64,000 nucleotides of DNA from Buxus sempervirens (Eukaryota > Streptophyta > Magnoliopsida > Buxales > Buxaceae): the NCBI GenBank assembly GCA_947561395.2, contig OX387195.1, positions 27,233,126 through 27,297,125 of the forward strand, given 5' to 3'. This document shows, in pieces, positions 53,501 through 64,000 of the stretch (the first letter of the stretch is position 1; each line of letters opens with the position of its first letter). The notes under the pieces are model-generated. The model searched no databases, was not told the origin of the DNA, and worked only from the letters and a program-made list of their open reading frames with translations. A program made the position numbers and the translations under genes.

Positions 53501-54374
53501 AGCATGGCTTTAATGTTCCTATAATTATTTATAAATCTATGATCTTAGAGAACTTCCAGTTGCTTTAGGTCACAACTAGACTCAATTTGATCCAGGTTAA
53601 CATCAAGACAAAACCAAACAGAACCAAGTTGAGATCCATCTCTCCAACCCAAAAACCAAACTACAATTAAATGAAAAAACCCTAAGATAAACAAGTCCAA
53701 ACTAACCTGAATCATAAATTCAATTTGGTTTGAGTTGGCTTAGGTTAATTTGACACATAAAATGAGCTTCTAATCTTTATATTCTATAAGGTTAAGCATA
53801 ACAACAAACACAATCTCGGTAAACTAGTTATAAGAAAATAAACAGACACACATATTTCCTTATACATATATAGATTAAATTCGGTCTGGTTTAGTATAAT
53901 ATATTCATATGTTGGATTTTGGTTCAGTTCAATTTATCCCAAGATTGCCCTGAAAGAGTCACAAGTTGGCAGGGTCTGGCATTTCGTTTTAATTAAGTTT
54001 TAAGCAAGCCAAAGCTCTAGGCCTGGCCGGATATAGTTAAAATTTTGTCTGATAAGGCCGGCTCATTGAACTCCTGTCAAGCTACAAAATTAATTGCTAG
54101 AAAACTCATGCCTCCTGCAAGAGTACACTTGCATAAATTTGTTACCAAAAAAGAGAAGAATTGCCTTTCCTGCTTGCAGTCCTCGCTGCAAGCTGCAAAA
54201 CATCTCTATTCAACTACAGCCAGTAGGTCGCTGTCTCTACAAAAGCAGTGCCTCGCATCTGCCCCCAAATCCACCTACATAAAAGCAGACAACCTTTGTC
54301 AAAAAGGAATAAGAACATTAATTCATAAATAATTTATCCACAAAGAGAGAAAAAAATGATAGCATTAGCTCATA

Positions 54375-54422
54375 TCAATTGCTGAAGCTATAGCGCATGC
54401 TTGCAATAGTGAATGCCCTTGA
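54375..54422 (+). pseudogene. Second copy of the transposase C-terminus
   Basis: Reads SIAEAIAHACNSECP and stop; it differs from the minus-strand copy at 50325-50455 at two residues in this span. Confidence 0.55.
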
Positions 54423-55023
54423 GAGTATTATTTGTATTAATGTAACAAACTTTGTTATAAATTATGGATGTGATAGGACTTTGTGACTTTACTGATAGTT
54501 GCTATCATTATGTGTTTTAAATTAATAGACATAATCAGCAAACCCATACTTTATTTTGTTTTTGTTTTTCATTTCTTAGGTGTTTCAAGTTTTATCTTTC
54601 AAGGATCAACCAATTTCTTATAATTATTCATGGAAAAAGAAAAAAAAAGGGAAAAACAAATTTCATGGAACTCATTTTATTACTTGTTAACCAAACAGTT
54701 TTCTAAGTGAAAATTCATTCTGCTACGTGCTAACCAAACGCAATTAGAAAGACTTCAAAATTGATTCGCAAAATGAGTTTTAAGAACTCATTCTCGGAAT
54801 GAGTTCCTAATCCAGAATGAAAGCCAAACGAGGCCTGAGTTTTGGCACACCTTACCAAAACATTTGTGTATCTTTCAAAATTCATTCTGGGCCTTGAAAC
54901 TCATTCCAAGCCGGAATGAGTTTTCAAAATAAAAGACAAACAGAGCCTAACACATGTTGTTAGACAAGATATGCGTTCGGTGGCAGCCTGAGATTTTTTA
55001 TTTTGACCCTACATTTTGTTTTT

Positions 55024-55675
55024 CGTATAAAATGGGAGGGACCAACCAATGTATCTTGCCCAGGCCTGTCGAAAATGCAAGGCCGGACCGACTGGCCCGC
55101 CCGACCCACTACCAACTCGAATTTTCCCACAAGAAAATTGATTTTCAGTAATATTATTTTTAAAAGTAATTTAGATTTAGTCATCCAATTCTCTGAAATT
55201 GAAGATCAATAATTTTTGCTTAAAATAATTGAAAATGAAAGTCATTTTAACAAGTTTCTTTAAAAAATGCCTGACTCCTTAACGTCATTAAAATCGTCTA
55301 CAGAAAATTTTGATCTATTAAGTCATTTCGAAGAAAGCTTTATATATTCGAAAGCTTTATATATAGTAAAATCAATGATACTAATTCTTAATTATTTTAA
55401 AAGTATCACTTATTTCTGATTTTTTTAGAATTAGGTGACTGAATTTAAATTATATTTAAAAATCAGTTAAAAACCAAGTTTCCTCTTTCCACCCATTCTT
55501 CACGCAAGGGAGACAAGGACTCGAGTCAAAACGCGTCAACCTTTCCACGACATTCTATTTCAAATATTGCATCAGAACCCATTATGGCTTTGGTGGGAAG
55601 TGCGCATCCCACTCCTTTCTCTACAGACTACAGCAGCGATACATCAAATGGTCAACAACAGCATCAGTTTGAAGT
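55024..55675. repeat. Local duplication, copy 1 (filled with a MITE)
   Basis: 55039-55130 and 55486-55675 match 58433-58735. Shared words include GACCAACCAATGTATCTTG, CCCATTCTTCAC, AAGGGAGACAAGGACTC, AAAACGCGTC and ATGGCTTTGGTGG. Copy 1 is split by the MITE at 55131-55485 and has a small deletion after its ATG. A possible short frame (ATGGCTTTGGTGG at 55584) ends after about 30 codons. Confidence 0.85.
55131..55485. mobile_element. Long-TIR MITE inserted in duplication copy 1
   Basis: The arms AAAATTGATTTTCAGTAAT...TCATCCAATTCT and, inverted, ...AAACTTGGTTTTTAACTGAT...TCACCTAATTCT are of the same family as 17576-17876. The empty site at 58517-58538 shows exactly what was inserted. TTTCCCAC (55123-55130) and TTTCCAC (55486-55492) are the likely target duplication. 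Confidence 0.85.
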
Positions 55676-56268
55676 TTGAACCATAACTTATCAGACACGT
55701 TGCGTATGTAAGAAGTTCGGATGCACTAATTTACACGTTAGCCACACTATTTTTGTTGATAAGATGTACTAAAAATATTAGGTTTACAAAAAAAAATTTC
55801 CGACCTACAATTGATTTTGAATGCACCAATTTACCAAAAAATTTGGTGTGTCGTTTATAAACAGATAACAGTTTATCAGTTTTGATTTATGTATACCTCT
55901 TCAGAAAAAACAACAGAATAAGGAAAATTAGGGTTTTGTTTCTACGAAGATGCTTTGTTGTTGTCGTGTAAACAGAAGATGTGTATTGGTCATTCAAAGT
56001 GAAAAAAACCATTACTAATTAGTTTGCCCTAATTTTGTGTTCATCTATTTTTATGCTATTTTCTCATCAAATCGACTTCTTCTCTTAATTAATTGAAGGA
56101 TAAAGTCTGACGCTTAGGATTTCCCCAGCATCTTCCACCTCCATGTTTTCTCTCTTTTTTTAATCTCAGAGATTCTTTAGTTAAGGGTGTAAAAGGGTAC
56201 AGATAATTTCAACTTGAACATGCTACGCGGTAGGTACGATCTCGGGCTGCTTCTCGACCATGGAACCT

Positions 56269-56490
56269 TCACGAAAATCGTATCAATGGAGGTTGTTCGA
56301 AAGGAAAAACATGATCAGAACAGGAATGAAGCATTAAGTGAAGTGCGAGATGATGAAGATAATGAAGCATCCATGAGGTCCTGGTGATGAAAATCTCGTT
56401 GAGCTCCATGAGGTTCTGGCGAGTAAGCCTAACATCCACTTTGCCGCGGAGCTTGTTTCGGGCGGCAAGCTTTTTCTCTGGGGTCTCCAA
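56269..56490 (-). pseudogene. Coding-like relic of unknown origin
   Basis: The minus strand is open and GC-richer than its surroundings, reading EKKLAARNKLRGKVDVRLTR and NLMELNEIF, until it runs into a MITE end at 56491. I do not recognise the family. It may be the remains of a gene or a captured exon. Confidence 0.3.
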
Positions 56491-57306
56491 GGCCCCGTTT
56501 GGATAGCAAGAGAGTCGTTTGGATAGCAAAGAGAATGAATGAAGGTGAAAGAAAATAGGGTTTTCTCGCATCACGGTAGCATTTGGATAATTGAAAACTG
56601 TGGGGCCCATTGTTTCTCGAGAGAAAAAAGGGTAATAACCGCCCAAATTTGTTTCAAGTACCTAGAGGTTGGATTTTGTGTCGTGAGAAAAGCAAACACA
56701 CATCTTTCCAATGATACCCTTCCTAAATAACTGTATCTTCTTTGAGGAGTATTTTTCATGATTTCAAAAACTCTATCGAGAGATTTGAAAACTTCTCATG
56801 GTTTCAAAAACTCTATCAAGAGAGAAGTGTTGTGGTGGGATTAAGTATAGGGGAAATTAGTGTTTAGTGTTAATTTTTAAAAGTAATCCTGTTTCAATCA
56901 TTACATGCTTAGTAATTGAAAATTAGTGATACTCTTTAAAAATAATTGCGAATAAGAATTATTTTACTGTTCACATAAGAAAAAAGAAAAAAAGATCTTT
57001 AAGAGGTTGGGTATCATCAATTGCATGATTAAATAATCGATACTTACACCGACTAATGTAAAGAAAAAAACAAAGTCAAAACCATGAATACATGTGAGGG
57101 TAGGATTGGAATCACATTTAACATTCCAATAACATTCTTACTATCTAAACACAAAATTCTAGATTTTCAGTTAAAACTATAAAATTTTTTTATAACATCC
57201 AAACAGTGTTGAGAAAATTACTTTTCAATTTTTTTTACTTCACTTTTCTTTCACTTTCTTTTCTCAAATGTCTTTCTCGTATTCTCTTGGTATCCAAACA
57301 GAGCCC
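56491..57306. mobile_element. DNA transposon/MITE with GTTTGGATA termini
   Basis: The left end GGCCCCGTTTGGATAGCAAG and the complement of the right end GGGCTCTGTTTGGATACCAA are alike. GTGAAAGAAAA follows about 40-60 bases inward on both sides. A piece of the long-TIR MITE family (56850-56960) is nested inside. No clear target duplication was seen. Confidence 0.7.
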
Positions 57307-58413
57307 AAAGGCCAGTTGAGAGAAGATGGCGTTCCTTCGTACTATCAACAACTTGTATCTTAAAAGCTGAAAATGAAGTCGACTGTTAACGTTGAAATCA
57401 ACTTAAGATAACGTTGAAATTGGTTTGTGATGAAATAGGACGCGTGGCGGCGTAAGAGGGATCCCAAGAGGCTTACGTCAGAAAGGAATTCAAAAATTTA
57501 CATGATATTTTGATATCTAGACCGTTTCAAAGCGAACCCAAAAGATTATAGTCTAAAATTTTGATTTGTCAAAAAAATGTAACCTTCGAAAGTTTTCAAG
57601 GACCGCAGCCCCATATCCCCTATATAACCACCCCATGACTTTATAACTATTTTGTGTAGGGGTTTAAGTATGTACTTGCAATATTGTATGGTATGGGCCT
57701 ATGCCCCAGTACTTTTATAGAAGAGTAATGTTTTGAAGCATTCAATTATTAAACGCGTAATATAACGTGTGTTTTTAATTAAATTAAAAATTCATGTTGC
57801 TGGTTGGGCACTTACATTAATATAATAATATTCACTAAAACATGGAGCTATTTTATCACTTTAGTAGATAATGCCATTACTTTTATATATATATACACAC
57901 ACACCCAGTTACACTTATATGTATTTAACAAATATATATATATATATTAATTAAACTGGCACAACATAATATCAAGGTGTAACATGAGCACCACCTATGC
58001 ACAACACAAGAACGCTAGGCACGACATAACTTATACCTAGGCCATAGGCTGGCCGTGTCAGGCAAACCTCTTGGAAGGCTACCATGGCATGATTGAGCAA
58101 ACAAGTCAGCATGTTATGTACAACACATGGACATCTTCTATAGCAAGGAGTGTATATACCCCTTCACATGAATGTATAAGGTCCCCAAATGAATGGTGGG
58201 GCCCTTAAATGAATGTGAGAGGTGTATACACTCCATTGTAGGAGATGCGAATCGTGGTACAACACTCTTAACATGGCTGGCATGACTCAATTGGCTTGTG
58301 GGCATCACGGCACGGACACCCCTGGATTTATGAATGTTAACTTACGTATTTGAAAGTTTAAGACATGTCAAACATACATGATATCATTAAACAGTATATG
58401 CCTAGGCTTGGTC
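57307..58413. other. Intergenic region with dinucleotide repeats
   Basis: Contains (TA)n/(CA)n at about 57886-57905 and (AT)n at 57932-57948. No exons recognised. Confidence 0.5.
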
Positions 58414-58735
58414 AGTATAAACTATAAAAGCGACCAACCAATGTATCTTGGCCAAGCCGGTCGAAATGAAGGCCGTGCCGACTGGTCCGCCCGGTCGACT
58501 ACCAAGTACCAACGCCAATTTTCCCACCCATTCTTCACTCAAGGGAGACAAGGACTCAAAAGAGTCAAAACGCGTCCCCCTTTCCTCCACGACTTTTGTA
58601 TGGCTTTGGTGGAAATTCCTGATCAGTTTCCAACAACCTTCTCAGATCGAGAATCTAATTCCCCATTTGTGCATCAATCCAATCCACTCTCGTGCAACAT
58701 CTTCGTACAGCAGCGCTGCATCAAATGGTTTGGAG
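58414..58735. repeat. Local duplication, copy 2 (empty site)
   Basis: Uninterrupted counterpart of 55024-55675; the MITE position is 58521-58528 (TTTTCCCACCCATTC). A frame starting ATGGCTTTGGTGGAAATTCC at 58600 stays open for about 55 codons. I do not recognise the product. Confidence 0.85.
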
Positions 58736-59154
58736 GCATTGATAAACTAATTTTTCAAGAACCTTAAAAGGATAAAGTGGGATTGTGTAAAATCTTGAAG
58801 TAGATCTGTAATTATTTCCAACGAAAGAATAAAGCTAGCTCCCGTCTCCAACGTGTAAGGTGATTTCCGACCGAGGGCCCAGAGAAATACGCGTATCACA
58901 CTATCACGGATGGAATGGAGCTTTCTCTATTGAAGCACCGCGTTGTATGTTGGACGACCTTTGGTGCCACCCACACGAAGCAGACCATGCAACTTCGGGA
59001 AATGGGATGGGACCCGTGTTTCGTCTCTCAACTGATCACTGCCATAAATGTAATCGTTTCTCTTGTGTGTGTGTGTGTGATAGAACTTATTTTATTCTCC
59101 ATTGTTTCTTCTTCTAAAATACTCTGATCTCCTCAGACTAATTTCCAAAGAAGA

Positions 59155-62100
59155 ATGCAAGCGCGAGGAGCCACAAATGGAGACGCCGATAGTTGTATGC
59201 AGGTTATTTCTAACGATCATCCTCTAATTTTGGTGCATTATATGCTGTGTTTTTAAGTTGATCTTTCAGTTTCCGTTTATAGAGCTTTTGTATTTCTTCT
59301 TTTTGTCCTTTGGGCGTTGTGGTGTGTAGTTTATTTTATGGAGAGCTGATGCAGATGAATGCTATTTCCTGATGGATTTTGCAAAATAGGCAGATTGTTT
59401 TGGTTTATTTTAATGGAAGATTAGTCGAGAAAGTTGAATTAATCGGGGAATAATAATGTTCTTTAATTCCGGTTTAACCGTTTTTATATTCAATTGGAGT
59501 TATTCCTTTGGTTATTAAGTTGAATCTGATGACCGTCTTGAAAGATAGTGAAATGAACTTTTGAATTGATATTCCCATGGAAGAAAATTAGTTTTAAAAA
59601 AAAAGCAGCAAAATATATTCAGAATTTCGGAGGAACGGTATCTTGATAGTTTATCCTGTCTTACTGACTGGCATGCCCTTTGGAGGGAGGGGCTGTGTGG
59701 GTTGGGTTTTGGGTCCAATCATGTGTTTTCCCTGGTGTTGTCATTGTAGTCTATGTGAAAGCTTTAAAAGAAAATGAGGATTTTTTAATACTGATTTTCG
59801 ATGATTATTTCTTATGAGCATGTGATTTCATTAAAACCTTAATGATGTGACAATTAACTTCTCATATTATCATCTATAGGACTCTGATCTTCAGCAAAAA
59901 ATTTGCTTCCATGGACTCCCACTAATGTTAAGTTTATGGATAATATAGACTCTTACTAAAAGTTGGAGTGACAATTGACTGAACTTGGTGTTTATATAGC
60001 TCTGGATCAGGTTCATCTAGGAGTTCCAATGATTCCTTGGGTCAACAGATACTGATTCCGATGCAAAATGTTTCTCCATGAACATATTTTGCCGTAAAAG
60101 CTCAAAATATAGATTCATCCTATCTAAAGCTAATTCTAAAGACTTTTTTTATCGGCAGTTTTACCATGAAATCAAGGAACCCATGAATGAGGAAATCACA
60201 CCTTCAGGATCTAGTGGGATGCGTGCTGATGTCTCTCTTCAAATACCTCCTAGACCTTTGGGCCTTGTTGATGGGAACAGTGTTAGAGGTCTGCTCCAGT
60301 CCCGAAATTCCTTGAAAGGTGGTTCATTCCCCAAAAATATATTGCGTGGGATAAGCTTTAAGAACAAGATGGTTGTAACTGCGGATGAGAGAAGGCTCTT
60401 ACTCAGTCCAGATCATACAGTGGTTCCTGAGAGTCCTGTCTTGGCCAATTTCATGTCTTCATTCTTCTCCAAAAGATGTAATTCTCTTCCTGTTACACGC
60501 ACATCAAACTTATCATCTCCAGCTTCCACTTCTACTAGAGTGAAAATGTACCATGAAGAGAAAAAGTCATATGTAAGCTCTCCCCATTGTTTAACTGTCT
60601 TCCTCATTTTAAACTGATGATTGCAAACTTAATCAGCATAATTTCCTTTTACTTTTGGTTGTAACTTTTTCTTTGCTTAATTTCCTGCTTCCTATAGAGT
60701 AAGTTCTGTGAATTCATGCAGAAAGGTCCATTTCAATGGAAGGTTTCAAGGTCCCTTTCTGTACCAGAACGCCATAATATTTTTATTGTTAGATCTGTTT
60801 CCTCAGCTGGATATATAGAACATGTACCGGCAGATCCTAATGAAGGTATGTGCATGTAATTTACTTTTTATTCATCATGATTTCCCTTAGTTTTAGATTT
60901 CAGGAACTGGCACAACTTGACTGAGCCGGTTCATTCTACTTTCTTTTGTTTTTCCCTTCTATCTTTTATGCTTCATACATATATATAAACCTTGAAGGAA
61001 TATTTTCATGTCAGCAAGTCATTGGGCCTCTGTTTTACAAAATAGTTTTAATAAGGAAGTCTAGTTCTGGTTTCATTTTGAGTTAGATTAAATTCAAATA
61101 AAAAGGAAAAATTTTATATGATAAGGTCATATGTGAACCGTGTATGCCCTGCTTAATTCAAATTTGTTAGTTATTTCAGTTATGTTCTGCAACTCCATCT
61201 CTTGCTAACTCTGGTCAGGTTACTCCTTTTCATATGGAAGACAAAGGCGAAGAGATCCCTGAAGAGGAAGCAGTTTGCCGGATCTGTATTGATACATGTG
61301 AAGGAGAAAATGCTCTCAAGATGGAATGCAGTTGCAAAGGTGCTCTGGGACTTGTACATGAACAGTGTGCGGTTAAGTGGTTTAGTATCAAAGGAAACAA
61401 GAAGTGTGATGTCTGTGGGCAAGAAGTTAATAACTTACATGTAACTTTGCATCGGGGGCAGAGTTCTGCTCAAAGGGATGACAGGCGCAACAGACGAAGC
61501 TCAAGGTTGATAAACAGTCCTCAAAGTTCATGATCTTGTATCTCATTTCTTACATGGGCATCTATGTTTAAAGATTTACCAAAGTTGCCTTGATTTCAAG
61601 GTGACTTTTATTGGTGGCTTGTATGACATGGACCTTGGATGAAGCTTACATGACTGGATGGAATCAGTAAGGTCAAACTTATTATCTGAGTCAATTGGCC
61701 ACACTCCATCTCAGGCAGTTCAGTCTGAGTCAAGTTTTATGCCATCTGAGTAAGCCCAAGTCCAGTGTCTTCAGTTTCTCATAAATTGACCTAGTCATAT
61801 CTGCTTCAACTTGGTTTTGATGCTTATTATCTGAGTCAATTGGCCACACTCCATCTCAGGCAGTTCAGTCTGAGTCAAGTTTTATGCCATCTGAGTAAGC
61901 CCAAGTCCAGTGTCTTCAGTTTCTCATAAATTGACCTAGTCATATCTGCTTCAACTTGGTTTTGATGCTTAGAATCATATATATGAACCTAGTCTCTAAA
62001 TGTGGCAACTTAAAATAGTCCAAACCCGGCACTACAGATATGCATGTTCAATATCCAAGAATAAATTATATGTAATATGGTATCTTATTCTTTCTGTTTA

Positions 62101-63531
62101 TTTTTATGCGTAATTCTGCTAATGCTGATATATATGTTTTATATTTGATTTTCACAGTGTCGAGCAGGACTTCGTGGTGCTTGCCATTATTAGCGTGATA
62201 TGTTATTTCTTCATCCTCGAGCAACTCCTGGTATTCCAGCTTACTTATGAGTATCACTGTGGAATAAATACTGTCTGATTGTGTTGGAGCTTGGACGCAT
62301 ATCTTGTTAAAATATAACAAATTAGCCCAGTTTTAAAAAATTTGGCAAATACAGCTCGATTATTTCTACATATATAAGAAAAATAAAGGGGAAAATAGAA
62401 ATGGGTGTTTGTTTTTGGGAGGTTGGGGGTGGAGTTGGGGGATGGCGTGGCGGCGGAGGAGGAAAAGAAAAGAAGAGAAAAAAGGTGCCACAATAATATT
62501 TTACTTTTGTTTGTCAGTCATACCTCCCAAGATGGATATCACGTAAAATTTGAAGTGCATGGACTTAAAATGATTAATCCAACTTTCCTGTCCGTTACTC
62601 TTTTTTTTGTTTAACTGTACTATGATTTGTGATGCCTTTGTTTATTTCCATGTGCACAACCTCAAATTAAACAAATAAGTCATGCATTATCACAAATACC
62701 AATGTGTTTCTACTCTCTCAATATTGAATAATTTGTGAATTGATCTTAATGTCTTCTTCTCTTTTATAGGCTAATGACATGAAAGCGCGAGCACTCATCA
62801 TTGCATTGCCATTTGCTTTCACACTTGGTCTTCTGGCATCAATGTTGGCAGTTACCTTAGGTAGGTAACCAATCTCTAAGAAACCTCAACAAATGTGAAT
62901 ATCAGTTATAATTTATTCAGAAGTTCTTTGTTTTATAAACAGCTATCAAGGAGTATATTTGGACATATGCGGTGCTTGAGTTCACACTTGTTGCTGTAAA
63001 CCTCCACATATTCTATTCTAAGGTGACCATTGCCTTTAAATTAAATTTTCAATTTTACATGAAGCCATATATGGTTTGCTTCATTGTGCTGAACTGATTT
63101 CCTACTTGTTGAATAATATTGCTTCTGTTTTAGGAAAAAATATAATTAGAGGTATGATGTGAAAAATTTTAAAGTACAAATAGGAGCCTAACTTGCAGTT
63201 TGTCAGGTGGTACTTACTGTATTTTGTTCAAAAATTTTCATTAGTAAGGATATGAAGTTCACGGGTTGTGTCCCTGCCCAAGACTTCCATACTGGTTTTT
63301 AAGGAAATCAAGGAAATTTCTTAGCATTTGTTTTGATCTCTCTCTCGACTCCCTGTTAAATGTTATAACCAGACTTCTTTCTTCTTGCAGATTCATCTGA
63401 ATGCAATTTTTGCCATCCTGCTTTCATCAGTTTTGGGTTTTGGGACTGCAATGAGCCTAAACTTATTATATATAAAATGGTTTATCTGGCGAGTTAGGAC
63501 TGCTGCAGAGATGAACTCTAATCCAGTTTGA
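59155..63531 (+). CDS. RINGv (MARCH-like) E3 ubiquitin ligase with C-terminal membrane helices, eight exons
   Basis: Exons: 59155-59202, 60159-60572, 60698-60845, 61214-61505, 62158-62230, 62770-62860, 62943-63022, 63391-63531, giving 428 residues. The N-terminal 200 residues are Ser/Pro-rich with IPPRPLGL and [10 protein letters not shown] blocks. The RINGv finger lies at about 225-272 ([31 protein letters not shown]4HC3 pattern). Four hydrophobic helices follow (about 305-325, 334-357, 362-382, 385-410). It should ubiquitinate membrane-associated targets from an endomembrane. Exon 1 ([16 protein letters not shown]) fits in frame but is short and less certain; ATG 60183 is an alternative start. 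The exon 3-4 junction keeps frame only if the acceptor is TG at 61212-61213. The ordinary AG five bases later shifts frame into an early stop. Confidence 0.85.
61681..61970. repeat. Perfect 145-bp tandem duplication in RINGv intron 4
   Basis: 61681-61825 and 61826-61970 appear identical base for base (from ATTATCTGAGTCAATTGG to TTGGTTTTGATGCTT), which indicates a very recent duplication or an assembly artefact. Confidence 0.95.
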
Positions 63532-64000
63532 TAAGAAAAACAAATATGTTGGTTTCCACTTTTCTGTGCATAATGTAACACCAATTTCCACATACGGTTG
63601 AAAGAAATTTAAATGATACCAGAAAATCAAAGCCTCCTTTACACCTTTCATTCCTTTTTATTGTGTGAGTTAACCATGATGGCTTTTTTTAGAAGGAATG
63701 CAAAACCCAATTTTACAAGATATAGAGGGAGGTGGAAAGTAGTTAAAATATCATTTGTGATATGCTGGTTTGGGCATCTCCTTCACCAGAGTTTCAAAGG
63801 GTTCAATTTGAAGTTTTTTTTTCCATTTTTTTTGGCAGATTGGGGAAGGGCTTCATTATGTAGCAGTTATATCAATAATATTGTTGGAATTGTTTGCCTT
63901 CACCTCTATATAACCCCTTTGGTGTACTTAACAGTGTTCCATACTTTTAAGAATAGTAAAGACCTGTTTATCCATTTAAAAAGGCATCATTTTTCCCGAA
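63532..64000. other. 3' flank of the RINGv gene
   Basis: Presumably 3'UTR and downstream sequence. No further exon is visible before the window ends. Confidence 0.5.

Larger units (their letters stand above)
52296..54835 (+). mobile_element. Inner Harbinger-like element carrying a peroxidase exon
   Basis: The two ends share a perfect 20-bp terminal inverted repeat, GGCCTCGTTTGGCTTTCATT, followed by related GGAA(T/C)TCATTCC words. TGA lies directly on both sides (52293-52295 and 54836-54838), a 3-bp target duplication. The 3' end (54375-54422) encodes the same transposase C-terminus as the outer element. It is inserted in the opposite orientation to the outer element. Inside are a class III peroxidase exon (52798-53219) and half a tRNA (53469-53500). 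It shows no complete transposase. Confidence 0.8.
49760..54947 (-). mobile_element. Outer Harbinger-like element, interrupted by a second one
   Basis: It begins GGCCTCATTTGG and ends (complement) GGCTCTGTTTG, with GAACTCATTCC words near both ends. TAA lies on both sides (49757-49759 and 54948-54950), the classic PIF/Harbinger target. A transposase-like C-terminus reads on the minus strand at 50325-50455, so the element points left. Removing the inner insertion leaves about 2.65 kb, similar to the inner element's 2.54 kb. Its 5' half (52050-52292 plus 54839-54947) matches the inner element's 5' end, for example GGCATAAAATGTAAA in both. The middle has no intact transposase. Confidence 0.75.

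Noticed and set aside
59999-60046. Possible cassette exon with Ser-rich reading ([11 protein letters not shown])
   Set aside because: It has an acceptor-like border but no donor, and in the required frame it contains a stop.

Overview
This is nuclear DNA of a flowering plant, probably a woody eudicot. It is AT-rich, its genes have many introns with consensus GT-AG borders, and its gene families are plant families (Bruno-like BRN, BONZAI copine, DCD domain, RINGv ligase, class III peroxidase). Intergenic DNA and introns are full of MITEs, hAT, Harbinger-like and LTR remnants. No prokaryotic, organellar, viral or CRISPR features were seen. Exons were joined by hand using splice consensus, frame continuity and family knowledge, so borders are predictions.

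Layout: (1) 134-7115 minus, BRN1/2-like RNA-binding protein with three RRMs, nine exons, and a LINE relic in intron 2. (2) 7116-13278, intergenic, with a foldback, MITEs, tandem repeats and a 1.4 kb transposon with GC-richer internal DNA. (3) 13279-17228 minus, mitochondrial carrier, nine exons. (4) 17229-18584, a cluster of MITEs. (5) 18585-34207 minus, BONZAI3-type copine with 16 exons over 15.6 kb. Its introns hold a degenerate hAT transposon, a solo LTR, a tRNA-type SINE, smaller MITEs and an odd pair of interleaved inverted repeats. (6) 34208-36801, spacer with a Mutator-like MITE and a 59-bp tandem duplication. (7) 36802-38634 minus, DCD-domain protein. (8) 41453-43168 minus, L18p/L5e-type protein. 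(9) 45520-47902 minus, a 71-residue membrane protein in two exons. (10) 49760-54947, a Harbinger-like element interrupted by a related element in the opposite orientation. The inner element carries the last exon of a class III peroxidase and half of a tRNA. (11) 54951-59154, a duplicated segment in filled-site and empty-site states, plus MITEs. (12) 59155-63531 plus, membrane RINGv E3 ligase.

The genes do not form a pathway. BRN-type proteins, BONZAI copines and DCD proteins have each been linked to stress, defence or cell-death control in plants, but the linkage here may be accidental. The most unusual observations are the nested Harbinger pair with peroxidase cargo, an exon junction in the RINGv gene that keeps frame only with a non-AG acceptor, a dated MITE insertion visible inside a local duplication, the interleaved inverted repeats in a BON3 intron, and two tiny poly(T)GGTAGT insertions with long target duplications.
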